64,000 bases of DNA from Mortierella sp. BCC40632 (GCA_011634665.1 WAEK01000019.1:682001-746000), one strand, 5' to 3'; shown: positions 32,798-45,003, counted from the stretch's first letter. The notes: a model not told the origin generated them from the letters alone. Numbers and translations are program-made.

Positions 32798-34538
32798 GGA
32801 GGGCGGAGCAAAATCCAGGAATCCCCGTTAACATCGACGTCTCTTTCAAGAGGAGTAGGTTGTTTCTGGAGTCACATTCTGCCCAATAGCATTTGCATCT
32901 GAGAACAGCCTAGAACGAAAAGAAAAGAAAAACGACCAGCTGCGGCTCCTTCCTTTCCCCTTACCTCTAGATCATCTCCGTCACTGGAGAATCCTGCACG
33001 GTTGCCTCGAGGTCCTCCGAAACCACCTCCAAAAAAGCTGAAAACATCCTCAAAGTTGCCGAATCCTCCTCCTGCGCCGCCTGGGAATCCTCCAGGGAAC
33101 CCTCCTGGGAATCCTCCTGCTCCATGAGGCGCTCCACCTATTTTTTTTTTTTAATGAAGTGTCCCGAGTCAAGTAAGAATAAATAAATAAATAAAGATAT
33201 GAGTCTCAACAATTCCATCGCAAAACTAAAAGAAAGATAAACTGTACATCCATAAGAGAAGTAAAGGACAAGTAAATGCCCGAAAGGTGGTGGGAGGGGG
33301 AAAGATGATTTTTTACCGTTGAATCCTGCATGACCAAATTCGTCGTACTGAGCCTTCTTCTGCTCATCCGAAAGGATTTCGTACGCTTCCTGGATCTGGA
33401 CAAACTTTTCGCGCGCTGCGGGATCCTTGTTGGTATCTGGATGGTATTGCTTTGCGAGCTATGTATTGAAGCAGATAAAAAGTGTAGATAGGAAGAGAGG
33501 TAGTATAGGTAGTTGATTAGAATCTCGGTCCTCTAGCGGTCCTAAAAAAAAATAAAAAGAAGTGATCCTTTTCTTATCTGATAACCTACCGCATAGTACG
33601 CCTTCTTGATTTCTCCTTGACTGGCAGTCTTCTTTACACCAAGAAGCGAATAAGGGTCCTGTTGGCTGGCTGAGGCAGGGGCTATAGAGATGGACACGAA
33701 GGATAATACAGTCGTGTGGGTTTCAGGGACGGTTCAACTTTCCAAGACCCCATCCTAGAGAGCAAGATGCGCAGACACACAAGATGATGATCAAAACGGG
33801 CGAGGGCCATGAATCTTACCTGAGGCATGAAAGTTGCGCTGGAGAGCGTGGGTGCAGGTGGAATGCGGGCAAAATGAAACATTTGTCATTTATGGTTACT
33901 CCTCTAGCAGAGACGAGACTGGTTTGCTTAACCAAAGGAAAAGGGCAGAGCAGATCAAGGTAGACCGGAGATGATTGAGGGAGAGAGAGAGAGCGAGAGC
34001 GAGAGCGAGAGAAAGAGAGATGGGAATAGGGGAGGGCAGTGGAGTAGATCAGATCGAAGGGGAACCGTGGGAAGACATGGAGGAGAAAGTGGAAAGGGGG
34101 GCGTTGCTTGTTGGTTCATCTTACCTGCTGGCCAAGGACAGCGGGTGCACATCCGACAGCTTGTCCGTATCCTAAAAAGAGAGAGTGGGCACACAAGGCA
34201 AGGAAACGTTATTACACCGGAACCAAAAAGGATCAATCGTGAGTCAGGGGGATCCCTTCATGTCCCTCTCCTGTCCTGATCTGTTTCTGTTGATCGAGAG
34301 GGGGGGAGGGGCGAAGCGCGTCTGCCTCGGAGCCGGGGAAAGGAAGAAGAAGGGAGATACCTTTAAGAGCGCCTCCGATCTGTGAGATATGCTGGACGCC
34401 CAAACGCCTCGAACTGAGAACCGAAAAGGACCGGGAGACACCGTTTGCAGAGGTGGAGGAAGCAGAGCTCCTGGTCGCAGCTGCGGCCGAGGAAATGGTG
34501 CATCGAGAACTGATGCGCAATACGGAGGCGACCGACAT
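31758..34538 (-). CDS. MDJ1: Mitochondrial type I DnaJ co-chaperone (Mdj1-like)
   Basis: Eight exons: 34538-34361, 34171-34125, 33838-33820 (19 nt), 33681-33590, 33458-33317, 33137-32965, 32749-32446 and 32329-31758, 508 residues, all in phase. The N-terminus is an Arg/Ser/Ala-rich mitochondrial presequence ([15 protein letters not shown]..). The J domain is at about 86-155 with HPD ([13 protein letters not shown]). A Gly/Phe-rich region at about 160-200 is followed by four CxxCxGxG zinc repeats at about 230-310 ([32 protein letters not shown]) and the DnaJ C-terminal substrate domain to about 450. It would stimulate mitochondrial Hsp70 in the matrix. The intron after exon 7 starts GCAAGT at 32445, a GC-AG intron; the GC donor is needed to make [16 protein letters not shown]. 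The tail has repeats of the TKKDD type, unusual for Mdj1. Confidence 0.9.
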
Positions 34539-35669
34539 TGGGTGGGAAGAAGAGATCCTGTTTTGTTGTTTTGGTTTTTTCTTTTTTCTTTTCTTTTGCT
34601 TCAAATGTTCAGAAGTGAACAATGAGAAAGTGGAAATGGACAAAGGGAGAGCCGATCAATGCAAATGGTGACAATCAAGTCAAAGAGCCAAAGATGCCAG
34701 GGGCTGTCGGGAGAGAAGAGAAAGAAAAAAAGAAGAGCGGACTCTTTGGGGGTAGCGGGGCCTCTTCTTATTCTTTCCGTTTCCTTCGACTGGGCACAAG
34801 TCCGAAGGGAGCGGAGGATTCTGCATAAGGGAAAAGCAGAGTGTGGCTTATTCCTCACGTGCAAGACGAGCGCGTCCGATATCCGATGCCCACTCAGGAC
34901 AGAGGAGAGGAACGTTCTGGACATGCCCAGAACCGAGAGGGCCCCCAGCCTGGGTCTCCGTTGACCCACTCGAGGAAACTCGGAATACTCAAGCAGTGGC
35001 GCCAAGAGAGTGAAGATGGGGGATGCTGCGCAGTTCTTGTCTGGAGTTGAAACAGGGAGAGAGGCTCCACAGCAATACCGGTCACTGGCCATGGTCAAAG
35101 AGCGAATTGGAGATTTGCATAAGCGACTTTAATCGTCAATTGAGTGACTTTTGACGCGCTGTATCTGCTGGGGACTGAGCTTTCTGTCTTTAGGGCATTT
35201 TAGGATGTATTATCCTCGAAATATAGTATGGCTAACGCATGAACCAGTATTTATTCTTGCTCTTTTCTGTCCACCAAGTAGAGAAACGACGACTCTGCTT
35301 GTCATTTAAATGAAAAAAAATTACGGGATGAGACAAAGAGAGAGAGGTGAGAGGTTGCAGCAAGTCTCGAGATTGAAAAGATAAGGCTGAGAGACAAGGA
35401 GAGGATGAAAAAAAGAGATAGACCAGAAGAGTGCCGAAATGCTCTGATTAAGAACCATTGCAGAGTCCCGTGAAAGGCTATCATGGTGGACCGATGTGTG
35501 ATGGAATGACGCGGAGTAAATTACTTTGGTTTCTTGGAGGTCTAGGAGTGATATCACAAAGAGAATGTGATGTACTCGGCTGATCAATAGCTGAATCTTT
35601 TATCCCGGTGAGCGGCAGAAGGAGGTCGGTGTGCAATCTTCCCTCTTTCTCTCCTCCAGTGCCCTGGAC
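34539..35669. other. Divergent promoter region between the Mdj1-type and BTB genes
   Basis: Pyrimidine-rich on the Mdj1 sense side near the start codon. No TATA box is obvious. The open frame at 35098-34601 has no family likeness and is not called. Confidence 0.55.
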
Positions 35670-37412
35670 ATGTCTTCTAAAGTCCATTTACCGGAACATA
35701 GAGCTAAGGAGTCCATGGCGATAGAGATTTCGATCAACATTGAAGTCACTGAACCATTTCTGGTATCAACACTTTCAAATACGTTTGAGTCATGCCCATG
35801 GCAGTTCACCGTCACTCAGGAATTTACCAGCGATCGCCCATATACGAATCTCTGCCTTTTGATAACACAAGATGCCGCAGGGACTTTTAGGCCTAGTGAA
35901 ATGGCCAAGGGTCCAGAAAAATCCAACGCGCCGATGATCCAAGAGAGAGAGAAACACAGCCGTGCCTCTTCCTTGTCCGAGATATGCATCTATCGTTTCA
36001 ACTCTTTCAAACAAAAATCGTTGATTCTCGCAAAGAAAATCCATGCCCATAAGTCTCTTCTCCGTCCAGGTGTATGTGGTAAGGTTTGAAATCTCAGAGG
36101 ACGAGCCAGTACTATGAGTGGAGATGTGATACTAACGTCCGAGAAAAAAAAAAAAAAAAAAGTTCAAATAGATCCAGCGATGGTTCTTTGTCCGTCGGGC
36201 AAACACTATGTTTTTCTGGTACAACTTCAAGCCAACAGAAATGATTCGCATAGATCATGCCAGTACCCCCGTTTGCGTTTATGGCAAAAAGCACTTGCTA
36301 GTCGCTCTTATGGTACCCAAACTTGCACTTGTCCTTATCCGCGTAAACTGCCGTGCCCAGCTACAGAGATTCGTAGCTGCCCAAGAACTGCAAGTGGGCG
36401 ACAATCTCCCCGTCAAGACAACATCACCTCGACCACACCTTCCTCCAATGCAACATCTCCCTCTTCATCCGCTGCTATGAGACAGCGCCTTGTGACCTTT
36501 CTGGAGAGTGCTGTTGGTGCTGATATCCATCTTTCATTCTCTTCTTCTCTGTTGAGACCTGGACCGCCTGCCAACCGAGACACTACCGAACAGAACATTA
36601 GTTCTCAAGGACTGCGTGAAAGGAGATGGGTATTCCCTGTCATCCATGCACACTCCTGCATCCTCGCTACCGTCGATTCCCAAAAAATGACTCATCTTTT
36701 GAACATGTATCCGCCATCACCTCTACTGAGTAATGAAGGCAGTGCTCCTAATCAAGAGCGAGATATAGGCCTAAGTAGTCATGGATATGGTTGCCATCCG
36801 GAGCCTATCAGAGACATTCGTTTCGAGGATGCTTCACCTGCAGCGGTACAGGCAGTTGTTCGCTACATCTACATGGGCCAGAGACCCGTCATTGACCCAT
36901 TCTGCGGATTTACAGTCAGAGATCTCATGTCTCTTGCCTCTTTTCTCGGGATCCAATGTCTGCAAGATCATTGCGTTGATCTTGTGCTTGGTCGTAGTTT
37001 CAACGAAGATCTCGAGGAGCAGTTTGGAACAAGCACTGTAGTTTCGAATCCAAGATCACACATTCAAGGCTGTTGTCGACAAGTTTCTTTAGGAAATAGC
37101 CTCCAAGACTATGAAGTTAATGCTTACCTCAATTCAGGAAAAAGATCGCAGATAGGACTATGGACTGTTGCTAGGTCAAGTCGATTGACCCCAGAGCAAT
37201 TAATCCAGACACTCTTTGATTGGGGCCACCATTTCGAAAAGATCCGACGAGCACTTGTGGAGGCACTGGTGAGAGATCATGGAGCAATCTTTTCCCAAGC
37301 GTGGATGGAGGGGATGATTCTGGGACGATTCAGGAGACATGCGGCCTTTGAAACTATCTTAGTCGAACTAACACAGGAGTTTCTCAAATGGAGATGTGCA
37401 CAGTGCCATTGA
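35670..37412 (+). CDS. BTB/POZ-like domain protein
   Basis: Two exons, 35670-36069 and 36172-37412, 546 residues. The 102-base intron has donor GTGTAT, a clear branch site (atactaacg at about 36130-36138), a run of A and acceptor AATAG. The phase-1 join gives KSLLRP|DPAMVLCPSGKHYVFLVQ. Residues 1-200 look MATH-like in part (FESCPWQFTVTQEF; YTNLCLLIT), but this is weak. A Ser/Thr linker leads into a BTB-type fold from about 285: VGADIHLSFSSSLL, FPVIHAHSCILAT, IRFEDASPAAVQAVVRYIYM and FTVRDLMSLASFLGIQCLQD. A helical C-terminal part follows. BTB proteins dimerise and often bring substrates to Cul3 ligases; that role is inference here. Another frame (36208-36480) is also open across the first part of exon 2, but the chosen frame alone runs through without a further intron. 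Fold confidence is moderate, gene confidence high. Confidence 0.7.
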
Positions 37413-38128
37413 ATGCAAAAACGACCGAATCCACACCTTCGTGATTTTGTGAGAGGCGAAGATCTCGAGTACAAGAAAAAAAAAAAAAAAAAAAAAAAAG
37501 AGCGCTATCACGATTTCATGAGCTTTGTTCATCAGAATATATGTGTGTGTTGCGTAACCCATCCAGAAAACAAGGCCCCGATAATAGGCTCGATTATTTC
37601 TGCCATGATATGTCGACACCTTGGCTAGGAGAACCATCCTAAGAGTGGCGAGAAAATAGACCTCTCAGGGAACTTGGAGCTGGAACCTGTTTATGGACAC
37701 CCGCATAACAACACGTTCCTTCCTGCACATGGCTTCCTGCCCTCTCCCCTCCACATGAGATTGTCCGCACATGCCTCGCCTCACCTTCAACTACTCATGT
37801 ATACTCTGTCATTTATTCCTTGTATTTTTGGAGTCTTCTAAGGATTGTGCTTGTGTGGACTCTCTACTTTAGTGATCCACTCATCAATAGCAATGCCTAT
37901 TTATGAAATTATTGACGATACGCCTCTCTCTTTCTCTCTCTTATTCGCGTTACTCTTGTATAAGCAATCTATTTTTTGCTCTTCATCCCTCCTCTTCCTA
38001 CACGATATTCTTGACCATCAGAATCTTTGAAGGTCTAATAATCATACCGAGATATTGAAGAGTCCACATAGGAGATCGGCTAACGGTCAACAACAAGAAC
38101 AGGGAGTTCTTTCCATTTTGCACAGACC

Positions 38129-38164
<36 letters not shown>

Positions 38165-39219
38165 CTTCTGCCAGGAATCGACCATTCTTTTGTCCGGAAT
38201 AACAACGCACTTCCAAATATAACTTTGTTGAAACATAATGTGGAGAGATTCCAGTGGGACCAGGAATACATACAGAGTGCTTGATCATACCCTGAGTCCA
38301 ACCTACTGGCTTCTTGGACCACAATGACTCCTCCTTATTCCTAGTCCTTCTTCTCATTATCTGTGGTTCTTGGCTCTTGTGAATGGTCAAGAGAAGTGAT
38401 AATACCTTTTGTTTCTCTCTCTCTCTCTCTCATGACCGCCACTGTCTCTTTTATTTCTTAGTGTTATCGTACCTGTCGTCAGTTTTGAAGCTAACCATCA
38501 GAGCCGAGGTATCCTTTTTTTTTTTTTTTTTTTTGTCTTCATTGCGATCTGAGACTAGATAGTACGACCTTTCAACCTCGCCCGCCCAACAAAATTTTGT
38601 TGCTTAACACTATATCGCACAGGCGAGTGGGCTGACTACGCCGAATGAACAATAGCGAGGCAAGGGATTCAATACACGTTTTCCTCGTGTCCAGAGAGCG
38701 TTTTCTTGCAATGACGTTGCGTGTGTCTCCCTATACGCTTTTTTTTTTTCCCCAAAGGATGGAGATTCAGCCAACAGAAGGAAAGCATGGTCCCTTGTTC
38801 ATTTACCTTGGTCTGTGAGAAGAAAAACATGAGCAGATAGACGGTCCTATGAGCCAAAAGAGTGTTTGTAGAACTTGATTTTTCTCCGAAGATTTGTAGT
38901 AAGTTAAGGAGACCCAAAGCTAGACTGAACAAGCATAGGAATGTACCAAAAGAATTGTTGAGGGATGCGTCCTTTTTCTTTCTCTGTCGGGTGTGTTGCA
39001 CAGAAAGGTAGTCTGCACCGCATTCTGTCCACGGGATACCTATTCTATTGACCCTCTTCGTACTCCACAACTAGAGAGAGAAGAAGAGAGGAGAGAGGGG
39101 GGCACAGCACAGGACAGAACAGCAAAGGCCCAAGCGCCAAAGAGAGAGAGAGAGAGAGAAATAAAATTTTATACTGTATCTTGTTGGTGCTTCGCCTCAC
39201 TGTGAAGAATGTGACCCAT

Positions 39220-39540
39220 CCAACCATTTGTTGTTTCGTTCTGCACAAGCTATGAGTAAACTTGCCTACCTTCTTTCCGAACCTCTCCTCAGTCCGCAGC
39301 TCGTAGACTCGTAGCAACCCATGGGTGGTGGAATCTGGCAAGGTGTTCACCACGGCAGCACGAATCCTGGAGATTAGCGTGGTCTTGTACCTGGCACCCT
39401 ATCATGAGGCGAGGCAGAGCAGCCTTCTTCTAGCCTACAAAATCCTGTTCGAAGAGGGAGGCTATGCCTACCGCATCCCTGATGGCTTCCACACTATACT
39501 GAGCAGGTATCCCCTTATTACCCTACACCTGTTTTTTTAG
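39220..39540. other. Coding-like stretch on both strands, unresolved
   Basis: On the minus strand one frame reads RYKTTLISRIRAAVVNTLPD then HGLLRVYELRTEERFGKK, followed by a possible donor GTAGGC. On the plus strand 39325-39540 is open with a region like YHEARQSSLLLAYKILFEEG. Neither matches a family I know and no full gene model can be built. It may be a gene relic. Confidence 0.25.
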
Positions 39541-40152
39541 TTTTTTTTTGTGCGCCTCTGCTCCTCGATATCGTATGCTGCCCCGCCCACTGCCTTGTGA
39601 AACGCGACCGATTGTTCCAATGCAAATCAAGGAGAAGGAACTTTTTTTCTTTTTTCCACCCGTTTGCCAAACTCACGGTCCCGCACCCTCTCTCTCTCTC
39701 TCTACGTCTGCACTTGACAAACTTCCACTTGTCTTGTGTTTGGCCAAGCCTAGATGCAAGTCGGCCCAGGCGGACTGCAAGAACACCTCGGATGTCTTTG
39801 TCCCTTGGCTATTTTCCCTGGACACAGGAGCTCACTCAAGCATCTGCTGGAGGCATGGCCTACCTTTGTTCATAGTCCTATTTTTTAAAGCTCTTGCTTA
39901 CTGCTTTACCCCTACTTTGTGTTGTCTGCATGACTCTACTGACCCTTTGCCCAACATGCCATCTGCTCATTGGTCGCGCACAGTTGCCACAGTTTCTACA
40001 CTTCCATGAGAGCGTGGTTTGCTCCGTGCACTTTTTATAGAGAAAATCTAGCCAGCACTTGGAAGAGCGGATAGAGGGTAGAAAAGAGCCTTGGGAATGA
40101 TCCATTTTAGTTGCCAAAGGCGGCAAAAAGCCCTTGATACTCGCCCCCATGG

Positions 40153-40159
40153 TATAAAA
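40153..40159 (+). promoter_or_regulatory. TATA box upstream of the C2H2 gene
   Basis: TATAAAA in catggtataaaagaatcg, about 600 bases before the ATG at 40755. The sequence between is CT-rich and has few ATGs, which fits a long 5' leader. Confidence 0.45.
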
Positions 40160-40754
40160 GAATCGATCCCCCAGTCTCTTGTCGGTTTTTATCCTTCCGT
40201 CCCAGGCTGACCCTTTGCCTTTCTCAACTATCTTTGTTCGGACCTGTTAGAGCAAGTCTCCTCTTTTCCCCCTCTCTATCCCTACAACACCTTTCCTCCT
40301 CCCTTTCTTGACGAATAGTTCTAGTCGCACTCTTACAGCTAGCCAAAATACTTAGAAAAAAAATCCTCTCTCTTCACCCTTATCCCCTCTCTCTATTCAT
40401 CTCGCTCCTAATATCCACACTCAGGAAGAAACCAAAGCGATATTCCTTTTCTCTCTCTCCTGTTCTTGACCCACGCCACTATTCATATGCAAATCCAGCT
40501 ATAGACCCATTTCATTTGATTCTCCCCCACATTTCTCCTCTTTGGATTTTTCTCAGCTACAGTTCTTGTCTGGTTTTCGATCTCTATAGTCTTAAAACCT
40601 CTTACTTTATTTGGTGGTTCTTTCCATACCCTGTGAACGACTCTCCCTCCCCTTTTTGGTCTTTCGGAAAAGTCTCTCACTACCATCATCCCCTACGACG
40701 TCTTTGGCGCCATCAGCTCCTTAACCCTTTCCTCGCGCAGCTGACCTTCCTGCC

Positions 40755-43211
40755 ATGAGCTTTCGTTGGCAATTTGAGACCGTTTCCATGCCTGCTGAAT
40801 ACAGTGGTCCCGATGCCTCGTACGATAACCTTGGCTGTACGCCACAACAACCTCCCCACTACTACCATCAGCAGCACCAGGACTATCCTTACCACCATCA
40901 ACAAGATTGTCGTCTGCCCCAGCATGCGAGCCCACCAAGCTATGACCACTCTGAGGACGCCTATCACGCTTCGTCTCTGCGGGAACAGAGCACGAATAGT
41001 GGCGTGATAATTGCCCCTCAGGTCCCCTCCATGGGTGGACTTTCTTCTACATCGGAGGCTCTAGTCATGTGTTCAAGCGACCATGCAAACCCGACTGTGG
41101 CTGTTACGGCGTCTGAAGGTGCGTCCTCTACGATAGCTGCTGCATCACCGCCCCCATCCCCTGCTCCATCTTCCTCGACAGCACAGCACTTGAACGCGCA
41201 ACAGTATATGATTATGATGGATGAAGCAGCCAATCAAATCCGGTCGCTCGCGATGGAGACCACATTGTCGTCCCTTTCTCCTGCGCCCTCTGCAACCGCC
41301 TCGCCCAATATCCCTCACCAGAGCCATTACTACCATCAACAGCAACAACCTCCGTATGCATACCTGGCTCGACACCCTCCTCCCTCTGCAGGTCACCACC
41401 CTTCCAGTCACTACTCTTATCATGCTCACCAAGAGCAGCAATATCTATCTCCACCAACAGATTTTCGAGGCGGCCGTCCAAATGATACACCCTCAACCAC
41501 CACTTCTAACTCTGGTACACGCGAATCTCTCTCACCAGCATTGAGCTCTTCTGGTCCTACTATGGACAGTTCTCCAGGCGTTGAATCGCATCTGCTCCTC
41601 CATTACCACCAGGGGCACACCTCACATCCCCTTCAGCAAATGCAGCGACAAAATGCATCCGAGTGCTATTATCCATATCAATATCCATCTCCACCTCCTT
41701 ATCAATATTCTTACCAACAACATCAGCAAGAACAACAACAGGGATCGATGTGCGAGTATTTTATGGTAGCCCCATCCACAACCTCGCCCACATTCCTGGC
41801 CCACTCAGGCGCCGTGCCTGTTTCAGATGGCTCGAGGACGAATCCAGGCTTTGACTCGAATGCCATATCAGGATCTACTGACACCACAGGACAAGAGATG
41901 GGTTTAGAGGTTAGACTGAACATGGATATGAATCTGGATATGGTTGCTGCTTTAAGTCCTGCTGCACTAATGGCGGCCCCGACAGTGTCTGCTGTTGCTA
42001 CCGATCCTGACCTCCCCATTTCAGCCCACCCATTCTCGTTGTCATCAACCACGGCCCAGCTGTCTACCACGGGCGCGGTCGAATTGGACGAGGACTCAGC
42101 GCTGTATCGAATGCGGACGACTCATCCTCCTCCTGGTCTCTTCCCTTCGTCCACATCTCCCTCATCTTTGCTTCCACTCCCTCTTCCTATTATGCATGGG
42201 TCCCCATCATCCTTGTCTTCGTCGGTAACACCACTCTATCCACTCGTTTCTTCGGGTTATCCTTCCCCATCCAACTCGGCCAGTTCGTTCATTCCTCCGC
42301 ATTCGGCAACAGGTTCACTCTTACCTCTCTATTCTAATTTATCCGACCGATCAGGTCGTCGAGGAGGTGGTAGTCAAAAGTCTTTAAAATCTTACGGACC
42401 AAGAAGACCTCGAGCCCAAGTAGTTCCTTCCACTTCTACATCTAGTGGATCCAAATCCAAACGATTCGCGTGCGGGGTGAATGGTTGTACAAAGACTTTT
42501 TCACGCCCTTCGAACCGGAACTCACACGTGACCACACATGAAGTGGAAAGACCCTATGCATGTCAAGAATGCAGCTCTTCGTTTGCAAGATTGCATGACC
42601 GAGACCGACATGCGTTGGGGCATAGCCCGCAAAAGGTTTATTCGTGTATTGTTTGTCAAGTCCAATTTGCTCGACAGGATGCAGTGACACGTCATTATAA
42701 ACTGCACAAGGGGATCAACCCATGTTTATTAACTCTCGCGACACAAAATATTCAAATTCAAGACGCAACCTCGGGTCAAGTTAAGCGAGACACGTTGGGA
42801 GAAGATGGGATGATTCGAGCCATGCACGAAGCCTTGAATGAAGAAATCAAACGACGCAGGACTCAGGCCAATCTTCGGATAGATCCCATCACCGCGGGCG
42901 GTAGTAGTGGTCCTGTCCGAAACCAACCCCAGACCTTGACATCCGTGGTCATGGGCCATTGTCCTTCTCCTTCTCCTTCTTCTTTCCTTCCGAAAGAATC
43001 TTTGACTTCGATGGCAACGTGGGCCGCGATGAAGGTGGAAGAAGCAATACAGTTGGGAGAGAGTCTGATTTCGACACTGAACAAGAAGCGATCAAAAGGA
43101 CCTACCGCCACCGCTACTACTCATTCGAGTACCCGTCCAGATGTTAGCAAAACTGGATTTCGTGGTCGTTCATCACCGGCGGAGACTAGATTGAAAAGGT
43201 CCAGACTCTAG
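40755..43211 (+). CDS. C2H2 zinc-finger transcription regulator
   Basis: Single uninterrupted frame of 818 residues. Residues 1-560 are low complexity: Pro/Gln/His/Tyr-rich (HYHQQQQPPYAYLARHPPPS) and Ser/Thr-rich, typical of activation or disordered regions. At about 570-660 there are three tandem C2H2 fingers: CGVNGCTKTF..HVTTH (C-x4-C), CQECSSSFARLHDRDRHALG followed by H (C-x2-C), and CIVCQVQFARQDAVTRHYKL followed by H. A basic RRGGGSQKSLKSYGPRRPRA stretch precedes them. The C-terminal 150 residues are helical then Ser/Thr/Lys-rich and basic, possibly a nuclear signal. The product should bind DNA and act in the nucleus; targets are unknown. The start at 40755 follows a CT-rich leader and is the first ATG of the frame. 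The lack of introns is unusual among the large genes of this window. Confidence 0.88.
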   Translation: MSFRWQFETVSMPAEYSGPDASYDNLGCTPQQPPHYYHQQHQDYPYHHQQDCRLPQHASPPSYDHSEDAYHASSLREQSTNSGVIIAPQVPSMGGLSSTSEALVMCSSDHANPTVAVTASEGASSTIAAASPPPSPAPSSSTAQHLNAQQYMIMMDEAANQIRSLAMETTLSSLSPAPSATASPNIPHQSHYYHQQQQPPYAYLARHPPPSAGHHPSSHYSYHAHQEQQYLSPPTDFRGGRPNDTPSTTTSNSGTRESLSPALSSSGPTMDSSPGVESHLLLHYHQGHTSHPLQQMQRQNASECYYPYQYPSPPPYQYSYQQHQQEQQQGSMCEYFMVAPSTTSPTFLAHSGAVPVSDGSRTNPGFDSNAISGSTDTTGQEMGLEVRLNMDMNLDMVAALSPAALMAAPTVSAVATDPDLPISAHPFSLSSTTAQLSTTGAVELDEDSALYRMRTTHPPPGLFPSSTSPSSLLPLPLPIMHGSPSSLSSSVTPLYPLVSSGYPSPSNSASSFIPPHSATGSLLPLYSNLSDRSGRRGGGSQKSLKSYGPRRPRAQVVPSTSTSSGSKSKRFACGVNGCTKTFSRPSNRNSHVTTHEVERPYACQECSSSFARLHDRDRHALGHSPQKVYSCIVCQVQFARQDAVTRHYKLHKGINPCLLTLATQNIQIQDATSGQVKRDTLGEDGMIRAMHEALNEEIKRRRTQANLRIDPITAGGSSGPVRNQPQTLTSVVMGHCPSPSPSSFLPKESLTSMATWAAMKVEEAIQLGESLISTLNKKRSKGPTATATTHSSTRPDVSKTGFRGRSSPAETRLKRSRL

Positions 43212-43392
43212 AACTAAACATTAGAAGCTTTGCGCTAAACACAAAATTGGTTCCTGTTTGGCAGCATAGTGTACTGGATGGTCTGGGTGAGGAAGGGAAA
43301 AAAGGGCTTGAAAGATGTCTCGGTAAGCCCAAAGCCTTGGCGCCCAACTGTGTCTTCCTTTTTCCCTAGAACAGACTAACATAAGTGCGTGT

Positions 43393-43395
<3 letters not shown>

Positions 43396-43449
<54 letters not shown>
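43396..43449. repeat. (GA)n microsatellite
   Basis: About 27 GA units. Confidence 0.95.
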
Positions 43450-43451
<2 letters not shown>

Positions 43452-44511
43452 AAATAGGTATCAGAGATACATGGAACAATGTCTTGTTTGCCTTTTATTT
43501 TCTTTCCTTCTCAAGTGTACAACAAAGAAACGTGTGCCATCGACAAGTTGAACCCTCATTTCTTTTTTCGATCGTGTCTGAGACCGAGTATGTACTAAGA
43601 AGAAAGAAAATTCAGCTCACGGGTCATGAAAGAGTCGTGGGCCTGGCCAAACGTCATCTTCCCTGTTCCTGTCCCTCTCTCTCCCTCCTCTCCATCTCCC
43701 TCCTCTCTCTTCTCTCCTTTCTCCAACGCCCACGAAAGCGGATCGAACGTCCGTCCTCTATTATTAGTATTATAATTACTGAGAATGGACTGACAGACCA
43801 CGCCTTTTTCCTTGATGGTCGGTGCGCAACATTCAGGAACGGAAGCCCAGACGTTGTGAACAAAAAAATTACGCGATGTTGCGTAACACGAAAAAGGAAG
43901 AGAAGTCAAGCTATTGACTCTCTTTCCCCAATTCCCCAATTCCAACCCTGGAACCGTGGAACCTCAATGCGGAACATAATACTCATTGCCTCGAGACCTA
44001 CCCCACTCTCTCTCCCTCCTCCTCCTCACCTTCCCCACTCCCACTCCCACTCCCTCACCTTCCCTCAAACACAATGAGTGAAGGAAAGAGACACATTGAG
44101 ACAATGGCCGCCCAAGACACTCTTTGTTTTCCTGACCCTTCTTCCCTCATCTTTCTTATTCCCAATGATGGGGGGTCCTCAACATTCCAATACGTTTTCT
44201 ACCTTACCTACAGCCCGTTGTTAGTATCCAATTGTCCGTATTTTTCAATTATTTTTCTTTTCTTTTTCCACCACTCCCGGTCCGGGGACTCGGAATGTCC
44301 AATGTAAAGGCGGCGGGTCTAATCCCTCGACCCCCTTTTTTTTTCCACCCTCTCCCTGCAATGATGTGCTCATCCTACATCCAAGGTTCTCTTCTCTCTC
44401 TCTCTTTACCCCATCCACGCTATCTCTTTTTCCCAATTGGGAACATCCTTCCCAACCCTTCTCCCTTCCCTCAGTTTAAACTGTAATAGTTTTCTTCCAA
44501 CACAGATCATC

Positions 44512-44542
<31 letters not shown>

Positions 44543-44931
44543 TTTAATTTTTTTTACCACTTTTACTATCAAATTTGCTCAAGGGCCAAAGGGCAATCTT
44601 TCCAATTGAAATAGAGATAGAAAAAAGGATTTTTTTTTTTTTTTATAAATTATATTTTACAAGGTTGGAGAGTTTGAATAGTCTAAGGGTAGTCTGGGGA
44701 GAAAAAAAAAAAAAAAAACGTAGATAAAGATCAAACTTTTTAGTCCTCAAACTTTTTTGGCTACTGTTACAAAGGTTGGGAAGGAGGAAGATAGACTATC
44801 AGAAAGGGTATTTCAAAAAAAAAGGGCAAAAAAAAAATTGAAAAAGAAAAAGAAAAAGGCAATTTTTTTTTTCTTCAAAATTAAAAAGAGCAGAAAAAAA
44901 AGGTTGGATGATTTGAATAGTCTTAGGCAAG

Positions 44932-44932
<1 letters not shown>

Positions 44933-45002
<70 letters not shown>
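44933..45002. repeat. (GA)n microsatellite
   Basis: About 34 GA units, ending in a short G run. Confidence 0.95.

Positions 45003-45003
<1 letters not shown>

Larger units (their letters stand above)
37413..40754. other. Long intergenic region before the C2H2 gene
   Basis: No gene is confidently seen in 3.3 kb. T/A runs lie at 37475-37499, 38132-38161 and 38515-38535. On the minus strand, 38390-38170 reads protein-like (KPVGWTQGMIKHSVCIPG) before a poly-Lys read, and 39440-39220 is also protein-like (see 39220). The stretch from 40200 to 40754 is CT-rich and is the likely leader of the C2H2 gene. Confidence 0.5.

Noticed and set aside
36208..36480. Alternative frame in BTB exon 2 reading FFWYNFKPTEMIRIDH...
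   Set aside because: Attractive locally, but it ends in a stop and needs an extra intron with unmatched phases; the chosen frame joins exon 1 in phase and runs straight into the BTB domain.
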